This document shows, one piece after another, positions 50,456-59,759 of a DNA stretch of 62,736 bases (the stretch's first letter is position 1; every line of letters starts with the position of its first letter). Source of the stretch: Geobacter sp. UBA698 (GTDB lineage Bacteria; Desulfobacterota; Desulfuromonadia; Geobacterales; Pseudopelobacteraceae); NCBI GenBank assembly GCA_002298925.1, contig DBMM01000060.1:1-62736 (forward strand). The letters run 5' to 3'. Position numbers and translations under genes: made by a program. Below the pieces are notes generated by a model that did not search any database, was not told the origin of the DNA, and saw nothing but the letters and a program-made list of their open reading frames with translations.

Positions 50456-52975
50456 ATGCGAACGACAAAGAAGTTGATAGTAGCCAACAGTCTGATCGCA
50501 CTCGTGATAGTGCTGAGCTTTGCCATGTTCTCACTCAGCCGCCTTTATACGGAAAGTCTCCGTGAAGAACATAAAAACCTGGAAAGATCCATCCGAACCT
50601 TCTGGGAACTGATCGGACACAAGGGCACTGGATTCAGACTTGTCGGCGGCCAGCTGCTGGTGGGCGACTACGTCATTAACGGCAATTTCGAAGTACCTGA
50701 CAAGGTCCAGGAAATTTTCGGCGGAGTGGCAACCGTCTTCATGGGCGATGTGCGCGTATCCACCAACGTCCTGAATGACAATGGCAAGCGGGCCGTGGGC
50801 ACCCGCCTTGTAGGCCCGGCCTATGAAGCCGTCTTCAAGCATGGCAAATCCTATCGCGGGGAAACACTTATTCTCGGCCAGCCCTATCTGTCCGCCTACG
50901 ATCCTATCAGGGACAATAACGGCGATATCATCGGAGTGCTTTTTGTCGGCGCAAAGAAAAGTTCCTTTCTGGAAGAGTTCAACCAGATCAGGTCACCGAT
51001 CATCTTCATGCTGGCGGTTTTGCTGACCAGCCTGGCAATAGTGTCCCTGCTGCTGCTGAAAATGACCCGTAAATTCGAGAGTGCTGAGGCCAACAACCTC
51101 AACTTCCTCAAAACACTCCTGAACACCATACCCAGTCCCATATTTTACAAGAATTCCACAGGGCACTATCTTGGTTGCAACAAAGCTTTTGAGTCGTATG
51201 TTGGACTGTCGCAAGATGAACTTGTCGGAAAAACAGCCCATGAACTTTGGCTAAAGGAGTTGGCGGACAGATACCAGCAGCAGGACCAGGCACTACTCAA
51301 TAATCCAGGCATGCAGTTCTATGAGTCTTCCGTCACTCATGCCGACGGCAAACTGCATGACGTCATCTTCAACAAGGCGACCTTCCTGGGAAGTGACGGC
51401 AGTGTAGGCGGTCTGGTCGGGGTTATCCTTGATATTTCCGAGCGAAAACAGGCAGAAAGAGAGTTGGCGTTTCGCAATATTCTCTTGTCCGTTCAGCAGG
51501 AATCTTCCATTGACGGTATCTTGGTTGTCGATGAAAACGCCAAAATCCTTTCATACAATCGGCGCTTTAGAGAAATAATGAACATTTCACCTCAATTGCT
51601 GGAGTCTAAAGACGACAGCCCCGTCCTTGAATATGTTACCGGACAAGTGGTCAATCCCGACCTTTTCCTGGAAAGAGTCAAATACCTTTATGCCCACCAG
51701 CATGAGACCAGTCGCGATGAGATCGAGTTGCAGAATGGCAGCATACTGGACCGCTATTCCGCGCCACTGCATGGCAGCGACGGGCGCTACTACGGCAGAC
51801 TATGGACCTTCCGCGACATCACCGACCGCAAACACGCAGAAGAAAAGGTAAAAAACGCCTACCAGCAGATGCTGGATATCGTCGAGTTCCTGCCCGATGC
51901 CACCTTTGTCCTGAATGAGCAAAAGCGGGTAATTGCCTGGAACAAAGCCATGGAAGCGCTGACCGGGGTAGTTAAATCTGAAATTCTTGGCAAAGGGGAT
52001 TATGAGTACTCCCTACCTTTTTACGGTGAGCGCAGGCCGCTTCTGATCGATTATCTCGGTGAGGATGATGACGAACTAAGAAACCACTACGAATATGTAC
52101 AAAGGGATGACCGGACCATCTTCGCCCAGGTCACCCTGCCCCCTTTGAACAATCGAGAGTCCCGCTTCGTTTCCATCACCGCCTCCCCCCTGTACGACAG
52201 ATGCGGCAAGCAGGTCGGCAGCATACAATCAGTCCGTGACGTAACCGAAAACAGACACGTCAATCAGGAAAAATCAAGGCTTGAGCTGCAACTGCAACAT
52301 TCCCGGATGATGCAATCGGTCATGGTCCAGCTGGGACATGACCTGAAAACCCCACTTACCCCGCTGACTACACTGCTCCCGATCTTCAGCAAACAGATAA
52401 ATGATCCCCAACTGAAGAGGTTGGTTGATATCTGCAGTGAAAACGCACTGCAGATCAGTGAACTCATAGACAAGACCCTCAACCTGGCCAGCCTGTCAAC
52501 CATGCTCACCTCGGCCGAACACAAGAACATCGTGCTGACCTATGCACTGGATGCACTTCTCGCAAGCAGTTTTGGGGATGTGTCCTGCCAGAACGCCATT
52601 GCCCCTGACATTGTCATTCAGGCCGTGCCGGATCAGCTCAACAAACTCTTTGCAAACCTGATTTCAAATGCCATCAACTATTCACCGCCAGCGGGAATTG
52701 TTCGCATAACCGCCGAACAGACGGAGACAGACGTAACGATAGCGGTGCGTGATGAAGGCATCGGCCTTGTTCCCGAACATCTGGAGCGGATCTTCGATGA
52801 GTTCTACAAGGTGGACGAATCACGCCACGAACTGGCCAGGTCGGGGCTTGGCCTCTCCATCTGCAGGAGGATCGTGCTCAATCACCAGGGCAAGATCTGG
52901 GCTGAAAGCCCGGGCACCGGCAAAGGGACGACGATATTTTTCACTCTGCCACGAAACATTCAACAGTCCAATTAA
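50456..52975 (+). CDS. Membrane sensor histidine kinase with Cache and PAS domains
   Basis: 839 residues. A membrane helix (about 8-26), a periplasmic single-Cache domain of the Cache_3/Cache_2 type (about 30-170; FGGVATVFMGDVRVSTNV, AYDPIRDNNGDIIGVLFVG), a second helix (about 180-200), then three PAS domains (about 215-325, 335-460, 470-600). The kinase core has GHDLKTPLTPL (phospho-His), NLISNAINYS, DEGIGL and GLGLSICRRI. Its likely partner is the receiver that starts 24 bases later. It lies within the che cluster and may adjust adaptation through the split CheB pair. Confidence 0.92.
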   Translation: MRTTKKLIVANSLIALVIVLSFAMFSLSRLYTESLREEHKNLERSIRTFWELIGHKGTGFRLVGGQLLVGDYVINGNFEVPDKVQEIFGGVATVFMGDVRVSTNVLNDNGKRAVGTRLVGPAYEAVFKHGKSYRGETLILGQPYLSAYDPIRDNNGDIIGVLFVGAKKSSFLEEFNQIRSPIIFMLAVLLTSLAIVSLLLLKMTRKFESAEANNLNFLKTLLNTIPSPIFYKNSTGHYLGCNKAFESYVGLSQDELVGKTAHELWLKELADRYQQQDQALLNNPGMQFYESSVTHADGKLHDVIFNKATFLGSDGSVGGLVGVILDISERKQAERELAFRNILLSVQQESSIDGILVVDENAKILSYNRRFREIMNISPQLLESKDDSPVLEYVTGQVVNPDLFLERVKYLYAHQHETSRDEIELQNGSILDRYSAPLHGSDGRYYGRLWTFRDITDRKHAEEKVKNAYQQMLDIVEFLPDATFVLNEQKRVIAWNKAMEALTGVVKSEILGKGDYEYSLPFYGERRPLLIDYLGEDDDELRNHYEYVQRDDRTIFAQVTLPPLNNRESRFVSITASPLYDRCGKQVGSIQSVRDVTENRHVNQEKSRLELQLQHSRMMQSVMVQLGHDLKTPLTPLTTLLPIFSKQINDPQLKRLVDICSENALQISELIDKTLNLASLSTMLTSAEHKNIVLTYALDALLASSFGDVSCQNAIAPDIVIQAVPDQLNKLFANLISNAINYSPPAGIVRITAEQTETDVTIAVRDEGIGLVPEHLERIFDEFYKVDESRHELARSGLGLSICRRIVLNHQGKIWAESPGTGKGTTIFFTLPRNIQQSN

Positions 52976-52999
52976 GAGTAAAAAGGAGCCGGCAACGTT

Positions 53000-53401
53000 A
53001 TGGAAACTAAAGTGATGATCGTCGATGACAATGAGTACATCCGGGAATCCGTTGAGATCCTTCTCCAGACGGAAGGAATTCAGATAGTGAGCTCCGCAAG
53101 CGGCAATGAATGTCTGGATCAGCTGGAAACGGGGTTCAGGGGGGTGCTCCTGATGGATATCATGATGCCGATCATGGATGGCTGGGACACCATTCGCCAG
53201 ATCGTGAAGAGAGGACTTTACGAGGGCAACATCATTCTCATGCTCACGGCAAAGCGCGAGCCCGACGAAAAGATGGAAGGAATCCAGACATATGTCACCG
53301 ATTATGTAACCAAGCCTTTCAACCCGATGGAGCTACTTGACATGATCAAGTATTACGCGACCATCCTGAAAAATGAAAACCCCTGCCATGATTCACCCTA
53401 A
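53000..53401 (+). CDS. Single-domain response regulator
   Basis: A 133-residue receiver: VMIVDDNEYIRESV, LLMDIMMPIMDGW (phospho-Asp), MLTAKRE and VTKPFNPMELL. It follows the membrane kinase by 24 bases behind AAAAGGAG and overlaps the next gene, a CheB catalytic domain, by 29 bases in another frame. The pair together equals a CheB cut in two. Confidence 0.92.
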   Translation: METKVMIVDDNEYIRESVEILLQTEGIQIVSSASGNECLDQLETGFRGVLLMDIMMPIMDGWDTIRQIVKRGLYEGNIILMLTAKREPDEKMEGIQTYVTDYVTKPFNPMELLDMIKYYATILKNENPCHDSP

Positions 53402-53966
53402 TATCGTCATGATCGGCGTGTCAACGGGAGGGCCGATAGCTCTCCGGAAGTTATTCAGCGATCTGCCCCCGCTCAATGCGGCCGTCATCATCGTACTGCA
53501 CATTCCCCAGGGCATGGATTTTCGCATCGCCAAGGGACTGGACGCAGTGTCATCCATGCCGGTAACCCTGGCCGAAGATGGCGAATATCTGCGGGAACGG
53601 CACGTATATCTGGCCCCGGGCGGATTCCATCTTATGTTGGAAGGCAACAGCCGCATCATTCTCCAGGAAGGGCCGCGAATCAATTTTGTGCAGCCATCTG
53701 TCGACGTGGCCATGAAATCGGTTATCAAACCTTTGAAAAACGCGAAAATCATCGGCGTCATATTGACGGGAATGGGAAAGGATGGTGCCTCGGGAATAGA
53801 ACATATCAAGGCCCTCGGCGGTATCACCTTTGCCCAGGACAAGGAGTCCTCCGCCATCTACGGCATGCCGAAAGCCGCCGCGGATACCGGAGCGGTGGAT
53901 TTCGAATGTGCACCCCATAAAATCCGGAAAAAAATTGCTGAACTTCTTGAAGGGAGCGGGAAATAA
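53373..53966 (+). CDS. Stand-alone CheB methylesterase catalytic domain
   Basis: 197 residues, no receiver. The triad is visible: Ser in MIGVSTGGPIALRKL, His in VLHIPQGMD and Asp in LTGMGKDGASGI. ATGs at 53373 and 53388 are both possible; neither has a ribosome site, so translation is probably coupled to the overlapping receiver gene. Without its own receiver, activity may be unregulated or controlled by interaction with the preceding receiver. It is the second CheB activity in the cluster. Confidence 0.9.
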   Translation: MKTPAMIHPNIVMIGVSTGGPIALRKLFSDLPPLNAAVIIVLHIPQGMDFRIAKGLDAVSSMPVTLAEDGEYLRERHVYLAPGGFHLMLEGNSRIILQEGPRINFVQPSVDVAMKSVIKPLKNAKIIGVILTGMGKDGASGIEHIKALGGITFAQDKESSAIYGMPKAAADTGAVDFECAPHKIRKKIAELLEGSGK

Positions 53967-53968
53967 CA

Positions 53969-54334
53969 ATGACAAAAATCATTATGACTGCTGACGACTC
54001 GGCCAGTGTGCGCCAGATGGTGGCATTCACCCTGAAGCAGAACGGTTATGACGTGGTTGAGGCCGTTGACGGCAGGGATGCCCTCGCCAAACTTGGCAGC
54101 CAGAAAGTGGACATGCTCATCACTGACCTCAACATGCCCAACCTGGATGGCCTGGGACTGATCAGGGGGGTCCGTTCGGGAAGCACCAACAGAATGATCC
54201 CCATTATCATGCTGACCACGGAATCCCAGGACACCAGGAAGGCCGAAGGAAAAGCCGCCGGCGCCACCGGTTGGATCATCAAGCCGTTCAAACCGGAGCA
54301 GCTGATTGCTGTCGTGAAAAAGGTTATCGGCTGA
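53969..54334 (+). CDS. cheY: CheY-like response regulator
   Basis: A 121-residue receiver with MTADDSASVRQMV, MLITDLNMPNLDGLGL (phospho-Asp), MLTTESQDTRK and IIKPFKPEQL. The TADDSASVRQ start and the K(A)xGATGWIIKPF stretch are typical of CheY in che operons. It starts 2 bases after the CheB-like gene and is the last gene of the rightward cluster, convergent with the dehydrogenase operon. Confidence 0.94.
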   Translation: MTKIIMTADDSASVRQMVAFTLKQNGYDVVEAVDGRDALAKLGSQKVDMLITDLNMPNLDGLGLIRGVRSGSTNRMIPIIMLTTESQDTRKAEGKAAGATGWIIKPFKPEQLIAVVKKVIG

Positions 54335-54412
54335 GACAGTCTGTCTCCGCGGCTATCCTGCCGGCCACCCTGGACGGCATTTCTTCAAACCACCCTTTTC
54401 CTGCCGGCAGTG

Positions 54413-55195
54413 CTACTGAGCGGTCCAGCCGCCGTCCACAGGAAGCGCCGTGCCGGTGATCTGGTCGGCGGCAGCTGAGCAGAGGAACAGCGCCAACTGT
54501 CCCAGCTGGTCGATGCTGACGAACTGCCGCGAAGGCTGCTTTTCCGCCAGCAGGTTGCGCCCCCCCTCCTCCATATCCACCCCCAGGGCCTGGGCCCGGG
54601 CCACGATCTGCGGCTCGATCAGTTCGGTGCGGGTCCAGCCGGGACAGATGGCGTTACTGGTGATCCCCTGTCCGGCGGTTTCCAGAGCCACCACCTTGGT
54701 CAACCCCACCAGACCGTGCTTGGCGGTCACATAGGCCGCCTTGTTGGCCGAGGCCACGAGGCCGTGCACCGAGGCGATATTGATGATCCGCCCCCAGCCG
54801 CCAGTCTTCATGTGGGGCAGGCTGTGCTGAATGGTGTGGAACGAGGCGGAGAGATTGACGGCAATGATGGCATCCCATTTTTCGGGCGGGAAGGAGTCCA
54901 CCGGCGCCGTATGCTGGATGCCGGCGTTGTTGACCAGAATGTTGATGTTCCCCAGCTGCGCCACCGTATCGGCCACCAGCGCCCCGATCTCTTCCGGTCG
55001 GGTCATGTCGGCCCGGTTGTAGGCCACCGTCACTCCGTATTCCGCCGCCATCCCGTCGCGCAGCCGCTCGATGTCGGCGGCGTCGCCGAAACCGTTCAAC
55101 ATGACGCGACACCCCTGGCTGGCCAGGGCGCGGGCGATGCCCTGCCCGATGCCGCTGGTGGAACCGGTGACAAGTGCACTCTTTCCTGTGAGCAT
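54413..55195 (-). CDS. 3-hydroxybutyrate dehydrogenase (SDR family)
   Basis: A 260-residue short-chain dehydrogenase: TGSTSGIGQGIA (NAD site), NILVNNAGIQH, INIASVHGL, the catalytic YVTAKHG, and NAICPGWTRTELIEPQI, which match D-3-hydroxybutyrate dehydrogenases closely. It oxidises (R)-3-hydroxybutyrate to acetoacetate. It is the last gene of the leftward operon and follows the CoA-transferase, which would act on the acetoacetate formed. Confidence 0.92.
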   Translation of the reverse strand: MLTGKSALVTGSTSGIGQGIARALASQGCRVMLNGFGDAADIERLRDGMAAEYGVTVAYNRADMTRPEEIGALVADTVAQLGNINILVNNAGIQHTAPVDSFPPEKWDAIIAVNLSASFHTIQHSLPHMKTGGWGRIINIASVHGLVASANKAAYVTAKHGLVGLTKVVALETAGQGITSNAICPGWTRTELIEPQIVARAQALGVDMEEGGRNLLAEKQPSRQFVSIDQLGQLALFLCSAAADQITGTALPVDGGWTAQ

Positions 55196-55204
55196 GTCGT
55201 CCCC

Positions 55205-55849
55205 CTAGATCAGCCCCGCAGCTACGGCCAGCGGTGGCTCGGTGCAGTTTCTGATCTCATCCACCGTATGCCCCGGCGCCAGTTCCACCAGCAGCAGGCC
55301 CTGCGGGGTCACATCCAGCACGGCCCGGTCGGTGATGATGCGGTTGACCACGCCCTTGCCGGTCAGGGGCAGGGTACACTGATTGAGTATCTTGGGCTCT
55401 CCCTGCTTGTTGACATGGTCCATGATGACCACGATCCGCTTGGCACCATGCACCAGATCCATGGCGCCCCCCATCCCCTTGACCATCTTGCCCGGTATGA
55501 CCCAGTTGGCCAGGTCGCCCGCCGCCGAGACCTCCATCCCCCCCAGAATGGCCAGATCGATGTGCCCGCCGCGGATCATGGCGAAGGATTCGGCGCTGCT
55601 GAACAGAGCCGCCCCCGGGATCATGGTGATGGTTTCCTTGCCGGCGTTGATCAGGTCCGGATCCAGCTCCTCCTCGGTCGGATAGGGACCGATGCCCAAC
55701 AGGCCGTTCTCCGACTGCAGCACCACCCGTTTTCCCGGGGGAATGTAGTTGGCCACCAGGGTCGGCATGCCGATCCCCAGGTTGACATAATAGCCGTCCT
55801 CGATCTCCTGGCCGGCCCGCTGCGCGATCTCCTCCCGTGACCAGGTCAT
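55205..55849 (-). CDS. scoB: 3-oxoacid CoA-transferase subunit B
   Basis: Start at 55849 behind GGAGCAG. The 214-residue subunit has QEIEDGYYVNLGIGMPTLV and the catalytic glutamate in LQSENGLLGIGP, then GGHIDLAILGGMEVS. Together with subunit A it moves CoA between succinyl-CoA (or acetyl-CoA) and acetoacetate or a related acid. Its ATG overlaps the stop of subunit A by 4 bases. Confidence 0.93.
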   Translation of the reverse strand: MTWSREEIAQRAGQEIEDGYYVNLGIGMPTLVANYIPPGKRVVLQSENGLLGIGPYPTEEELDPDLINAGKETITMIPGAALFSSAESFAMIRGGHIDLAILGGMEVSAAGDLANWVIPGKMVKGMGGAMDLVHGAKRIVVIMDHVNKQGEPKILNQCTLPLTGKGVVNRIITDRAVLDVTPQGLLLVELAPGHTVDEIRNCTEPPLAVAAGLI

Positions 55850-56544
55850 AGCTCTGCTCCTTTCCGTACGGTCCTGCGCTCGATACGTTTTTCGTGGTGA
55901 TCGCACTGGATAATGCGCTGAACATAGATGCTGGGGGTGTGCACCTGATCGGGGTCGATGGCCCCGATATCGACCAGCTGCTCCACCTCGGCAATCGTCA
56001 CCCGCCCGGCCGCCGCCATCATCGGATTGAAGTTGCGGGCCGTGCGACGGTACTGCAGGTTACCCAGGCCGTCGCCGCGCCAGGCCTTGACCAGCGCATA
56101 GTCGGCCTTCAACCCCAACTCCAGCAGGTACTCCTTGCCGTTGAAAACCCGCGTTTCGCGCCCCTCGGCAATCGGCGTACCGACCCCGGCCGGGGTGTAG
56201 AAAGCCGGAATGCCGGCCCCACCGGCCCTGATCCGCTCGGCCAGGGTCCCCTGGGGCACCAGCTCCACCTCCAGCTCGCCGGACAGGTACTGGCGCTCGA
56301 ACTCCTTGTTTTCGCCCACGTAGGAAGCGACCATCTTCCTGATCTGGCGGTTTTCCAGCAGCAGACCGAGCCCCCAGTCATCCACCCCGCAGTTGTTGGA
56401 GATGACCGTCAGATTCTTCACCCCTGTTTCGCGCAGGCCGAGGATCAGGTTTTCCGGAATGCCCACCAGGCCGAAGCCGCCGACCATGAGGGTGGCGCCG
56501 TCAGGGATGCCGGCCAGCGCCTGTGGTACGGATGTGCAGATCAT
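55846..56544 (-). CDS. scoA: 3-oxoacid CoA-transferase subunit A
   Basis: Start at 56544 behind GGAGGAAAA. The 232-residue subunit has GATLMVGGFGLVGIPENLI, NLTVISNNCGVDDWGLGLLL and VPQGTLAERIRAGGAGIPAF, all typical. Exact acid specificity (acetoacetate, 3-oxoadipate or butyrate) cannot be read with certainty; the dehydrogenase next to it favours acetoacetate. Confidence 0.93.
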   Translation of the reverse strand: MICTSVPQALAGIPDGATLMVGGFGLVGIPENLILGLRETGVKNLTVISNNCGVDDWGLGLLLENRQIRKMVASYVGENKEFERQYLSGELEVELVPQGTLAERIRAGGAGIPAFYTPAGVGTPIAEGRETRVFNGKEYLLELGLKADYALVKAWRGDGLGNLQYRRTARNFNPMMAAAGRVTIAEVEQLVDIGAIDPDQVHTPSIYVQRIIQCDHHEKRIERRTVRKGAEL

Positions 56545-56561
56545 TTTTTCCTCCCGATGTT

Positions 56562-57503
56562 TTATAAAGAACGTTTCAGCAGTCTTGCCAGTTCGCCGAC
56601 GAAGCCGTGCCGAAAGAGCAGGACGCAAATGACGAAGATTCCGCCGATGATGACGGTAATCCAGGATCCCACCGAGCTCAATTCAGACTGGAGCGTCACC
56701 ACGGTGAATGCGCCGACCAGGGGCCCGAGTACCGTACCGACCCCTCCCAGCAGGGTCATGAGAACCACTTCTCCGGAAGTATGCCAGCTGACATCGGTCA
56801 ACGAGGCGAGCTGGAATACCAGCGACTTCATCGCACCAGCCATTCCGGCCAGTGCGGCCGAGATCACGAAGGCGGTCAGCTTGAATCGCTCCACTTTGTA
56901 GCCCAGTGAGACCGCCCGCGGCTCGTTTTCGCGAATCGCCTTCAAAACCTGTCCGAAGGGTGAATTGATCGTCCTGAAGATGATCCAGAACCCCAGGCAG
57001 AACAGGGCGAAAACAAAGTAATACAGGTTGAGTCCCAGGGGATTGCCGCCTACCGTGTAGACATGTCCCAGATCGATCAGCCCGAAGAGTTTGCCGCGGG
57101 GAATGCCCTGCAATCCATCCTCGCCGCCGGTGAAAGGCGCCTTCAGTGCCACAAAATAGACGATCTGCGCCAGAGCCAGGGTTACCATGGCAAAATAGAT
57201 CCCCTGGCGCCGGATGGCCAGACTGCCGACAAGATACCCCAGCAGAGCAGCGAAGAGCGTACCTCCCAGAATCCCTAATTCGGGTGTCAGTCCGCTGTTT
57301 TTGACCAGATGACCGGTGATATAGGATGCGCTCCCGAAAAATGCGGCATGGCCGAAGGAGAGCAGCCCGGTGTAGCCAAGCAGCAGATTGAAGGCACAGG
57401 CGAACAGCGCAAAGCAGAGCAGCTTCATCATGAACACCGGATAGACAACGAACGGCGCCAGCAGGCCTATGATTATCAGCATGATCCAGATGGTCTTGTT
57501 CAT
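56562..57503 (-). CDS. livM: Branched-chain-type ABC transporter permease LivM
   Basis: Start at 57503, overlapping the livH stop. The 313-residue membrane protein has the LivM pattern LGYTGLLSFGHAAFFGSASY and the cytoplasmic loop AIRENEPRAVSLGYKVERFKL. It forms the membrane channel with LivH. It is followed by scoA after 17 bases in the same operon, which ties the transporter to the CoA-transferase. Confidence 0.92.
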   Translation of the reverse strand: MNKTIWIMLIIIGLLAPFVVYPVFMMKLLCFALFACAFNLLLGYTGLLSFGHAAFFGSASYITGHLVKNSGLTPELGILGGTLFAALLGYLVGSLAIRRQGIYFAMVTLALAQIVYFVALKAPFTGGEDGLQGIPRGKLFGLIDLGHVYTVGGNPLGLNLYYFVFALFCLGFWIIFRTINSPFGQVLKAIRENEPRAVSLGYKVERFKLTAFVISAALAGMAGAMKSLVFQLASLTDVSWHTSGEVVLMTLLGGVGTVLGPLVGAFTVVTLQSELSSVGSWITVIIGGIFVICVLLFRHGFVGELARLLKRSL

Positions 57504-58408
57504 CACGACTCCCTGCCGAACAGGCCCGCCGGTTTGACCAGAAGCACCACGACCATGATCAGAAAGATAACCGTGCTGGAGGCGGGCGCATACACCACCT
57601 TGGTGAGTCCCTCCACTATTCCCAGCAGCAGGCCGGTAACGATGGAACCCATGATCGATCCCATCCCGCCGATGACCACCACGGCAAACACGGTAATAAT
57701 CATCTCCGCCCCCATGACCGGGCTGACCGAATAGATCGGTGCGGCAAGCACCCCGGCAAAAGCGGCCAGGGCGACGCCATAGCCGTAGGTCAGCGTGATC
57801 ATCAGCGGAACATTCACGCCGAAGGCTTTCACCAGTTCCGGGTTTTCCGTGCCGGCGCGCAGATAGGAACCGAGCTTGGTCCGCTCGATGACATACCAGG
57901 TACCGAAACAGACCAACAGCGAGATCGCAATCACCCACAGGCGGTATTTGGGGAACATCATGAAGCCGAGATTAACGGCGCCGTTCAGGATTTCCGGTTT
58001 GGCCTCGTAGGGATCACCGGAAACGTTGAAGAAATTGGTGAAGACCCCCTGGATAATGAGGGCCAGCCCGAAGGTAAGCAGCAGTCCGTAGAGGTGATCG
58101 AACTTGTACAGCCTGCGCAGCATGGTCCGTTCAATCACGACCCCTAACGCCCCCACCACCAGCGGTGCAATGATCAGAGCAGCCCAGTAATTGAGGTGAA
58201 AGTCCGGCATCCCGAGCAGGGGGCCCAGGGACGTGAAACCCAGGAGCGCAACGTACGCACCCAGCATATAGAGTGCACCGTGGGCAAAGTTGACAATGTT
58301 CAAGAGGCCGAATATCACCGCCAGGCCGAGGCTCAGGATGGCATAGAATACGCCGTTGTTGAGACCCAGCATGACCTGCGACATGACCGTCTGAAGTGTG
58401 ATATCCAT
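57503..58408 (-). CDS. livH: Branched-chain-type ABC transporter permease LivH
   Basis: A 301-residue permease with GLLNIVNFAHGALYMLGAY, AFGVNVPLMITLTYGYG and GGMGSIMGSIVTGLLLG. It pairs with LivM. It lies 97 bases after the binding-protein gene; the gap holds a GC-rich hairpin. Confidence 0.93.
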   Translation of the reverse strand: MDITLQTVMSQVMLGLNNGVFYAILSLGLAVIFGLLNIVNFAHGALYMLGAYVALLGFTSLGPLLGMPDFHLNYWAALIIAPLVVGALGVVIERTMLRRLYKFDHLYGLLLTFGLALIIQGVFTNFFNVSGDPYEAKPEILNGAVNLGFMMFPKYRLWVIAISLLVCFGTWYVIERTKLGSYLRAGTENPELVKAFGVNVPLMITLTYGYGVALAAFAGVLAAPIYSVSPVMGAEMIITVFAVVVIGGMGSIMGSIVTGLLLGIVEGLTKVVYAPASSTVIFLIMVVVLLVKPAGLFGRES

Positions 58409-58469
58409 GGTGTGCTCCGTTTGCAGTTGTGCCGCCAGCTCCCCGACCAGCCCCCCTCCCCCCCTGACG

Positions 58470-58490
58470 CCCCTCCCGATTCAGGAGGGG
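58470..58490 (-). other. GC-rich hairpin downstream of the binding-protein gene
   Basis: CCCCTCC, 7-base loop, GGAGGGG, 16 bases after the stop of the binding protein and without a T-run. Such stems after binding-protein genes often stabilise the upstream message or act as partial attenuators; that role is inferred. Confidence 0.5.
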
Positions 58491-58505
58491 GCCAAAGGGA
58501 GGTTC

Positions 58506-59729
58506 CTACTTCTTGACCAGCGAACAGGTGCTCTCGGAAAGCGGCATGAAAGCCTGGTCGGCGGGAACGGTTTTGACGATCTTGAGAAGGTCCCACTCCC
58601 CCTTGGACTCGGAAGGCTTCTTGACTTCCATCAGGTACATGTCATGCACCATTCGCCCGTCAGCCCTGATTTTGCCGTTGACGGCGAAGAAGTCGCTGAT
58701 ATTCATGGATTTCAGCTTTGCCATGACCGCATCGGAATCATCGCTGCCGGCCGCTTTGATGGCTTTGAGGTAGTTCATGGTGGCTGAGTAGGCTCCGGCC
58801 TGATCCATGGTCGGCATGGCCTTGTGGATGGCGAAGTAACGTTTGGCAAAGTCGCGGGTGGCATTGTCCCGATCCCAGTAGAAGCCGGAGGTGAACTGCA
58901 TCCCCTGGGCCACTTTCAATCCGAGACTTTTTATGTCCGTATCGAAGATCAGCAACCCGACCAGTTTCTGCCCTTTTTTGTCGATGCCGAACTCTCTGGC
59001 CTGTTTAATTGCGTTGATGGTATCGCCGCCGGCATTGGCCAGACCGATGATCTGGGCTCCCGATGACTGGGCCTGGAGCAGGTAGGAAGAGAAATCCGCC
59101 GTGGAAAGCGGATGCCGTACTGAACCGACCACCTTGCCGCCAAGTTTGGTAACGAATTTGGTGGTATTCTGCTCCAGTGAATGGCCAAAAGCGTAGTCTG
59201 CGGTCAGAAAGAACCAGCTCTTGCCGCCACTCGGCACAACCGCTTCTGCGGTCACCTTGCCCAGGGCGTAGGTGTCATAGACATAGTGGATGCCATAGGG
59301 GGTGCAGGACTTGTTGGTCAGTTCGGTGCTGGCCGCACCGGTATTCATGGTGATCCGCTTCTTGTCACTCGCCAGTTTCTGCACCGCCAGGGCACAGCCC
59401 GAGTTCAGCAGACCGGTGATCATGTCCACCTTTTCATTGTCGATCCACTCGCGGGCCTTGGCCGAGGCGATATCCGCCTTGTTCTGATGATCGGCGCCGA
59501 TGACCTGAATCGGCTTGCCGAGCACCTTGCCGCCGAAATCCTTGACCGCCATTTCCACTGCAACCTGGGTCCCTTTGCCACCGAGAGTGGAGTAGACCCC
59601 CGACATGTCGGTCAGCACCCCGATTTTAACTACGCCGTCGGAAATCCCCGTGTTTGCCGCGCCAGCCATTCCCCCCGTCAGTGCCAGTCCGGCAACTGAC
59701 AGTGCTGCTATTGAAAACAGATTTTTCAT
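58506..59729 (-). CDS. ABC transporter substrate-binding protein (LivK-type)
   Basis: A 407-residue periplasmic binding protein of the branched-chain (PBP1) class: signal peptide (cleavage after GMAGA near residue 24), then KIGVLTDMSGVYSTLGGKG, FLTADYAFGHSLEQN and SFMP-type C-terminal PLSESTC. Such proteins bind amino acids, amides, aromatic acids or other short acids; the ligand is not predictable. Operon context with 3-hydroxybutyrate dehydrogenase and CoA-transferase suggests a ketone-body-type or similar acid (inference). Confidence 0.92.
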   Translation of the reverse strand: MKNLFSIAALSVAGLALTGGMAGAANTGISDGVVKIGVLTDMSGVYSTLGGKGTQVAVEMAVKDFGGKVLGKPIQVIGADHQNKADIASAKAREWIDNEKVDMITGLLNSGCALAVQKLASDKKRITMNTGAASTELTNKSCTPYGIHYVYDTYALGKVTAEAVVPSGGKSWFFLTADYAFGHSLEQNTTKFVTKLGGKVVGSVRHPLSTADFSSYLLQAQSSGAQIIGLANAGGDTINAIKQAREFGIDKKGQKLVGLLIFDTDIKSLGLKVAQGMQFTSGFYWDRDNATRDFAKRYFAIHKAMPTMDQAGAYSATMNYLKAIKAAGSDDSDAVMAKLKSMNISDFFAVNGKIRADGRMVHDMYLMEVKKPSESKGEWDLLKIVKTVPADQAFMPLSESTCSLVKK

Positions 59730-59759
59730 ACAGATTCTCCTTTCGGTTTGTATACCTGA

